From: Prorocentrum cordatum
Lineage: Eukaryota; Sar; Dinophyceae; Prorocentrales; Prorocentraceae
NCBI GenBank assembly: GCA_963575745.1
Contig: CAUYUJ010015766.1
Span: forward strand, 209,933 to 273,932
Direction of reading: 5' to 3'
DNA: 64,000 nt
A model generated the notes under the pieces. The model saw nothing but the letters and a program-made list of their open reading frames with translations, was not told the origin of the DNA and ran no database searches. Both the position numbers and the translations under genes were made by a program. This document shows positions 57,762 to 64,000 of this stretch, one piece after another (position 1 is the first letter of the stretch; every line of letters begins with the position of its first letter).

Positions 57762-57925
57762 ACCACCCACCAAACCACCCCAACCCAACCCGAAGGCTCA
57801 GATTTACCCTCGATCTCCAGTGGGGGGAGTGTCGGGAGACATCGAACAAACACACGTGGAACCCTTACCCCCCCCAACCCGAAATTCGGGTCTTCGGGTT
57901 GGGTTGGGGTGGTCTGGTAGGTGGT
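57762..57925. repeat. Fold-back element with 34-bp arms
   Basis: Left arm 57762-57795 (ACCACCCACCAAACCACCCC onward) and right arm 57892-57925 match at 32 of 34 positions when inverted. The loop carries a further small palindrome, CCCGAAATTCGGG (57878-57890). No coding sequence. Confidence 0.85.
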
Positions 57926-58117
57926 CAATGCATCCCCAGAACATGACGTCCGACAGATCTCCGTCGGCGGTGTCTCCCAGAGCTCTTGCAGGCACCGTGC
58001 CTGCCCGGCCTGGCTGCAGGCCGACCGCAGCCTGCCTTTTTCGGCGCAGGTTCGCCTTCGACCCAGGAGCCGGACCACCTGCCGAAATCAGGAGCCCTGG
58101 AACCCAGGAGTTTTTTG

Positions 58118-58198
58118 TTTTTTTGTTTTTTTTGTTTTTTTTCCTCTTGTCCCCCTCGTGATGATCATGATTCTCATTCCCATTCCCATTCTCATTAT

Positions 58199-58258
<60 letters not shown>

Positions 58259-58260
58259 CT
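58118..58260. repeat. Poly-T, (CT)n and (CA)n tract
   Basis: T-rich with a run of about 30 T at 58200-58229, then CT and CA dinucleotides. Confidence 0.9.
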
Positions 58261-59571
58261 ACACGCACGCACCCTCTCTCCACTCGCTTTACCGTCTATA
58301 CCCTCTCTGCTTGCTACGCCCTCGCCTAGTCTATGATATCTACTGTCTACCTGCTGTCTCCGCTTTACTCTATTCTTCCCGTGCTCTCCAGGACCTGGGA
58401 ACTCGGCCGCAACCAAGATACGATAACCGTGGAATCTGAAACCGAAGAGCCAACAACCCAGGAACCGTACCGTCCGCCAGAACCGGCCCGACTTTTACGC
58501 CACTCCCTTATAATCTTTGGGGCGGGGGGTCCCGGGAACCCGTCACGACCGAAATCTCACGAGCTTGAGGTCGTAGGATTGTTCGCCTACCGAACTCGCC
58601 AGGATGCGTTCGCATATTTTTTACGGTATCCATGAAGACCCTATACGTGCAAACTTCGTTTTGGGAATTTTATTTGCAATGGGCTCGCCATTTTGTCGGA
58701 AGTTTTAAGCCGACGCGCCATTTGAGACGCTTCCAGAACTGGAAGTACACGAGTTGTTTAAGACGCCGTTTTTGAAACATGAGGGTGCGTTTTCAGAACA
58801 GGACTTTGCGGAGAGTTTTGAGGAGTGAGTGTTTTGGTCGGTTTGTGCGCGTTCTCCCCCCAAGTGTGTGTGTGTGTGTGTGTGTGGTTGTGTGTTTGAT
58901 CATTTGTTTTTGTTGCCCCCCTCTTGGAAATTCTAGCAGGGCCCCGTACTGCCAGACGCATCTCGTGTGATTGAGTATTTTCGCATAGGGGTGTATTTGG
59001 GTTTCCCTGCGGGGAACGGTCTGGGTCGCGCTTGTGTCGACCAGAGGCCGGACTGCCGTGACGAGGTGGGAACTGGGGCCGTAGTCAGAACTCCGTATGG
59101 GAAACGATCCGCGCGAGGGTGTGGCGACGAAATCTAGACATATCCACGCCCTTGGCCAGGCCTATCCTGGGCCCAGGAGCGGTGGATGGGCCCAGGCGAG
59201 GCCTGGTTAGGGGCGGTTGGTCGGAGGTTGGGGGGTGTGAGATCGCAGTGGAACGGAGAGCCCCCCACCGGGACATCGGTTTCGGTTTCGTGTTCGTGTC
59301 GTGCGCGCGGGCGAGTCGAAGCTGCGTTGGCGCGCACGAGGAACGATCCCGCCGTCGCTAGGGCGATTCGGATACAGTGGGCCGCCCTTCCGCCCCTGGT
59401 GGGCGCGCGGTGTCCCGGGGTGTTCCGCCGTGGTGTCTTGTGGTGCCCCCGTTGGTGTCCCGTTGGTGTCCCGTCGGTGTTCTGTCGGCGGTGGGCATGC
59501 GGTGGCCAGGGGTGTCCCTCCTTGGTGCCGGTAGTGAGGTCGAGATTGAAATCGATGTTGAGAACGCTAGG
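58261..59571. other. No gene seen
   Basis: Contains a (GT)n run at 58865-58885 and short GGTGTCCCGTTGGTGTCCC-type repeats at 59415-59520. An ATG frame at 58333-58635 has ordinary composition but no recognisable motif. Confidence 0.35.
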
Positions 59572-59971
59572 ATGGGATGGGTAGTGATATCAAGAGTGAC
59601 ATCGACAATGATGCTGATTGTGATATTGGTTGTGAGATCGATCATGACATCGGTCAAGAAATCGATTGTGAGATCGATCGTGAAATCGAGCGCGAGATCT
59701 ATAGTGATCTCTCTAGTGATATCCCTAGCAATATCGGTACTGACATCGATTGTTTTAGATTGAGCGTGGTCGATCCTGTGAGAACGATGATTGGATCGAT
59801 GGTGACGTCGATCGTGAGATCGACGTCACCATCGAGTGTGAGCTCGGTTCAGTGGGTTTTCTTGGTTTTAGTCCTAGCCACCACACATCGTATTGCAACC
59901 GCCGCGGCCAGTGCCATCGGTATCGTGGCCACAGCGGCTGGCTACCGCAGCTGTGTGGCCAAAGAAGCCTA
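59572..59971 (+). CDS. Low-confidence small ORF: Asp/Ile repeat then hydrophobic C-terminus
   Basis: From ATG 59577 the frame gives 131 codons. The first half is an Asp/Glu-Ile repeat (SDIDNDADCDIGCEIDHDIG) produced by a 12-bp GAGATCGATNGT-type DNA repeat. The second half is hydrophobic (WVFLVLVLATTHRIATAAAS, then AIGIVATAAGYRS) and could form two membrane helices. The repeat origin of the first half makes chance openness likely. Confidence 0.2.
59797..59834. repeat. Perfect 17-bp-arm palindrome in the GATCGA repeat
   Basis: CGATGGTGACGTCGATC (59797-59813), loop GTGA, then its exact reverse complement (59818-59834). It includes a TGACGTCG core on both arms. Confidence 0.9.
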
Positions 59972-61369
59972 GATGCACGATCCTTTCTTCCGCCTCTTTG
60001 CCATGTCAGCGGGTGGCGCGGGCGGCGCGAGCCTCTTCGCCAGTTCCCTCTCGCCGCCATGCTTTGCCAGCAATCTGCCAGCAGGTTCTGCCAGCGGTGC
60101 CGAGTAGTTATGGGGGTCGCGAAGCCTGGCGCAGCGTTTCCACTATTCCGTTGGCCCCAGAGCAGGATTCGTGGAGTTCGCCCCAAGCCGCGTCATGTCC
60201 GGCCAGCAGTTGTTCGATGCTCTGGGCAACGTGCGGAGGGTGACGAGGGCGGTGTCTTCATCATATTCAACGCCCGTCAGTGTGAGATCGCCAATCGGAT
60301 CGATCGTTGAATCCATTCATTGGTGCTAAGACCTGGCCATGAGGCCGATAGTGGGATAGATCGAGTAGATCGAAAACGGGGAGGGTAGCGACGTTGCATC
60401 GCAACGCAAAATCGTCATTGCGCGTCGTCGTTAGCCCGAGGGCGCGTCGCCATCGTCGCCGTCGTCACCCCCGTTTCATTTGCCAGCAGTTGATTTCCCC
60501 TCCCCCAAACCTCCAGATCGCCCAGAGGGTGGTCGTGTAGGTGCGTCTACAGATCGTCGTTCGAGAGGGGTGTGCCGAATGGGGTCGGGGGCGGTGCAGG
60601 GGCGTGCTCGCTTCGGATGTAGGCGGGGGCGCCCAGGCGGAGCGATCCGCGTGACGGGTGCGCTGAATGAGCGTGGGGATCGAGGAGGTATTCGGTGGAC
60701 CTTGACGCCGCCTAACGCAATTTGGAACGCAGGTCTTGCGCGGGTCTTGCGATGGTAATTCGAATCGTTGTCGCTGATCCCCGATTCCGCCCGCGGCGAG
60801 GAGGCCCACGGCCGGCCGAGTGTGTGTGTGTGTGTCTCCATCTGTGTCTCCTGTGGTCTTTCGGGCAGCGCGCGTGACCATAATTGTCCCTCGTGGGAGT
60901 TCGGGGGGCGCGCCTGCGCCATATTTGATCTTGATGTTGTTCCGCACTCTAGCATCATTAGTTGTTTGCATGCGCTTCGCGTTCAAGTCGGCGAGGCTTG
61001 TTTCACCAGGCGTTTTGCTGGCGCCATCGTCGAACATGATTCTAGGCGTCGTCGGGGCGCGGGGATTGCCCCACGTGGGTATTTTTTGAATGTTAAGGGT
61101 TTTGGCTAATTTTTCGCCTGATTTCAGCAAACCCAGAACCGCTGAAATACCCAACGTGCTTTCAATGCCCAAAGAACTTACGCCATTCACCGACCTTCAT
61201 AAGAACGTCAGTGCGGGTTTGAATTTTGTGAGTGTTGTTTGCCACTTCCCTTTGTGCTGCCTGCGTGTAGTCCTTGTCGAATATTCTTCATATTCTTTCA
61301 CGTTCGGTGCGGGGATGTTAGTTTTTTTGGGGGGCTCGTGTAGGTCTAGGAGGCCGTCTATGGAGCTCG
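59972..61369. other. No gene seen
   Basis: Mixed-composition sequence with CGTCGTC short repeats near 60420-60470 and a GT run near 60820. Open frames show no family I can support. Confidence 0.35.
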
Positions 61370-61610
61370 TTGAAAACCCATGGGGCTTTAGCTGGGGCCA
61401 TCTTTGTTCTTTGGGGCCTCTTGGGGACATGTTGGGGTCTTGGGCCATCTTATGGGGGAGGGGCCTTCAGGCTCTACTGGGGGCCTCTTGGGCCTGTATG
61501 GGGTGGGGCCCCCTTCTCGCGCTGTTTTAGGTTTGCAGACTCCCGCAAAGGTGAAAACACGAACATCACTGGAACACCCCAAGGCCGTCAATTGTTTTTG
61601 CCTTGTGCGG
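61370..61610. repeat. CTTGGGGCC-type repeat block
   Basis: Same family as 3395-4720, with the A-rich junction diverged near 61540-61575. 61611-62630 shows no recognisable gene. Confidence 0.65.
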
Positions 61611-62639
61611 CCCTTTTTGGGGGTCCTCTGTGGGAACTTTATCGTCGCTTGTGGCCGTTTCCAGGCGATCAGGAGTGTTCTCGAATCTTTTCCAGAGTGT
61701 TGGGGCCCTTCGGACCCATTTTCGCAAACAGCTTGGGCATTTTGGCGGCCACGGAGGGTTGATCTTGAAGCTCCCAGGGCCCAAGAGGTGCGTTGGGGAG
61801 CTCGTTCCCCTGACGGGATTGGTCCCCACGGGAGGGGAAACGGGCAGTGGTAATGGACAATCATCTCACACGCCTCCTCACCTCTTGGCAAGTGGGGGTC
61901 GGCGATTTACGTCTTCAATTGGGGGTCTGGTTCCAAAAATACTGCCTTCCATGACCGGTCTCGGCGTTGATTTCGGCGGCCCAAGGTGTCCCAAAGGCGG
62001 CCCAAGATGGCACCACGAGAGGGCCCCAGAGGCAGATGGGAAGTCCCCTTATGGCACGGCCCGTGTGTCCGTAGTTGTCCCTCATGGTCGTTCGGGGAGC
62101 GTGTGTCCGTCATTCCCCCGATGTGGACGTTCGGGGAGCGCGCCTACATTGCATTCCATGTTGACGGTGTGACACGCTTTTGTACAGCTCTCCGATCACA
62201 CGTGCTCCCAGTTCAGTGAAGAATGTTTATTTCCGCGCTTTGCTCTCCTGCTTTTTTTGTACCGATCCAGGCCGTGCCTTCGTGGAACACGTCGCTGAGA
62301 CGCACTCTTTCTCACCATGGAGGCCCGGGAGGGCAGCCGGGGCTATCGGAAGGAAAGGCAGTTGCATAGTCTGTCGGGCAATGTAGCATGCTGGAACTAG
62401 CTGCATGGGCAGCATCGCTTTGCACTGTGACCCGCTGTCTCGATATCGGAACCGTCCTCACAGTATCTTCGATGCAGCGTATTGTTTGATGTCTTCAAGC
62501 CTGAGGGTTTTCTTTTCTTCAATCGGCGTCACCCACGCGTACTAATACTACGTACGTGCCGCCCCCAATGGGGCGACGCGCGCTCATAGTATATGGTCGG
62601 TGGCGGGTCTTTTCTGGCCATACCGTTCTGGTAACGGTA

Positions 62640-62876
62640 CACACGTATATATAGATATGTGTATATGTCTGTCTGTCTGTTTGTATGTCTGTTTGTTTGT
62701 ATGTTTGTCTGTCTGTGTGTCTGTATGTATGTATACACGGAAATGTCTATACAGTCTATATACGTGTATATATATAGATATATTATGTATGTGTGATTGT
62801 ACATCTGCATGTATGCATGCACGCATGTATGCATGTATGCATGTATACATGTATACATGCTTGTATGTTTGCATGC

Positions 62877-62907
<31 letters not shown>

Positions 62908-63610
62908 TGTATGTATGTACGTATGCATGTATGTATGTATGTATGCATGCATGCATGCATGCATGTATGTATGCATGTATGTATGCATGCATGTATGTAT
63001 GCATGTATGCATGTATGTATTTATGTAATGTTTGTAATGCATGTGCTGTATGTAATGCATGTAGTGTATGTAATGTATATAATGCATGTATGTATGCATG
63101 CATGCATGCATGTATGTATGTATGTATGTATGTATGTATGCATGTATGTATGTATGTATGTATGTATGTATGTATGTATACATGTATGTATGTGTGTATG
63201 TATGTATGTATGCATGTATGTATGTATGTATGTATGTATGCATGCATGTATGTATGCACATACTGTTTGTATGTATGTATATACATATATATACATATAT
63301 ATATATATATGTGTATGCATGCATGCATGCATGCACGTACGTACGTACGTACGTACGTACGTATGTATGTATGTATGTATGCATGTATGTATGTAATGTA
63401 ATGTAATGTAATGTAATGTAATGTAATGTAATGTAATGTAATGTAATGTAATGTAATGTAATGTAATGTAATGTAATGTAATGTATGTATGTATGTATGT
63501 ATGTATGTATGTATGTATGCATGCATGCATGTATGTATGTATGTATGTATGTATGTGTGTGCATATGTATACGTGTGTATTTATACGTATATATATATAT
63601 ACATACATGC
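62640..63610. repeat. (ATGT)/(ATGC) tetranucleotide tract with a (TAATG)n block
   Basis: About 970 bases of GTAT, GTCT and ATGC-type tetranucleotides. A TACG block lies near 63335-63360, and a near-perfect pentamer run (AATGT) of about 19 units at 63390-63485. Tyr/His or Met/Cys-Val-rich frames on either strand are by-products. Confidence 0.95.
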
Positions 63611-64000
63611 ATTGTTAACACTGTGTCTGTGTTCAATGTTCGGTTTGGACGGGTGCCCCAACAGAAGCACACAGCACCATAATGTCCTGATGAGCCCCCT
63701 GTCGTGGGGTTCGCTCGCCCCTCGGAGGAGTCTCGGTCTCGGGCTGCGTGCGCACTCTGCCCCGAGCGCATGCTCGGGCAGTGCGCGCCGCTCGACCCCG
63801 CCCTATACCTATTTGCATTTCAGTCTGCAACTGTTTTCGGTATCGTTTAAACGATCCCCATCCCCATCTCCATCCCCTTCGGGAAATTGCCACCTCAGTT
63901 GGGGATACACCCCTCGCAACCCGAAGGGAACGGCGTATGTCCCCATCTAGGGGGGTAAATCGGCCGGTGGGGCCCAGGTCACGCCGCTGGGGATGGGGAT
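63611..64000. other. No gene seen
   Basis: Ordinary-composition sequence to the end of the window. No motif recognised on either strand. Confidence 0.35.

Noticed and set aside
62584-63771. Tyr/His/Thr-rich ~395-codon minus-strand frame
   Set aside because: Entirely a product of the ATGT/ATGC tetranucleotide tract.

Overview
The window looks like nuclear DNA of a dinoflagellate. The strongest sign is an exact 22-base dinoflagellate spliced-leader (SL) sequence fixed in the genome at 28140-28161, with a 19/22 degenerate copy at 8519-8540. Two large LINE-type retroelements, a dinoflagellate-style methyltransferase-like domain inside one of them, and very heavy simple and tandem repeats agree with this. 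I cannot name the species. There is one 100-base assembly gap (8901-9000). Few ordinary host genes are visible: two separate exons with the same C2H2 zinc-finger spacing (2755-3429 and 49660-50172), a small broken SL-headed gene (8586-8789) and one or two weak exon candidates.

Layout. 1-8500: tandem repeats, a zinc-finger exon, microsatellites and a 16-copy ~103-bp satellite. 8500-16250: SL relic and broken gene, gap, polypyrimidine tract, then a patchwork of fold-back (hairpin) elements and small dispersed repeats. 16250-26540: retroelement 1. 26540-28140: hairpin elements and a dispersed repeat. 28140-35495: retroelement 2, headed by the SL, degenerate, and carrying two non-autonomous TIR transposons, each with an exact 8-bp target-site duplication. 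35500-38500: tandem repeats, including a palindromic 161-bp satellite that reverses orientation. 38500-49600: purine/pyrimidine tracts, more satellite, a tRNA-like relic and several tandem arrays. 49600-54000: second zinc-finger exon and hairpin elements. 54000-64000: octamer array, third block of the ~103-bp satellite, GGA tract, hairpins and long tetranucleotide tracts.

The most notable object is retroelement 1. ORF1 (RanBP2-type zinc finger plus coiled coil) is followed in the same reading frame, after a single TGA, by a ~2,600-residue ORF2. ORF2 reads, in order, RNase H, AP-type endonuclease (EEP), reverse transcriptase, two C2H2-like zinc fingers and a cytosine-C5-methyltransferase-like domain. 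RNase H, endonuclease and RT catalytic residues are all visible. The element therefore appears to couple target nicking, reverse transcription, template removal and possibly DNA methylation or DNA targeting in one polyprotein. A change in an 8-C run shifts the frame at the C-terminus, and part of the EEP-RT linker looks scrambled, so this copy may not be fully functional.

Retroelement 2 has the more usual order ORF1 / EEP / RT / zinc motif / RNase H. It is broken by frameshifts, lost catalytic residues and the two TIR insertions.
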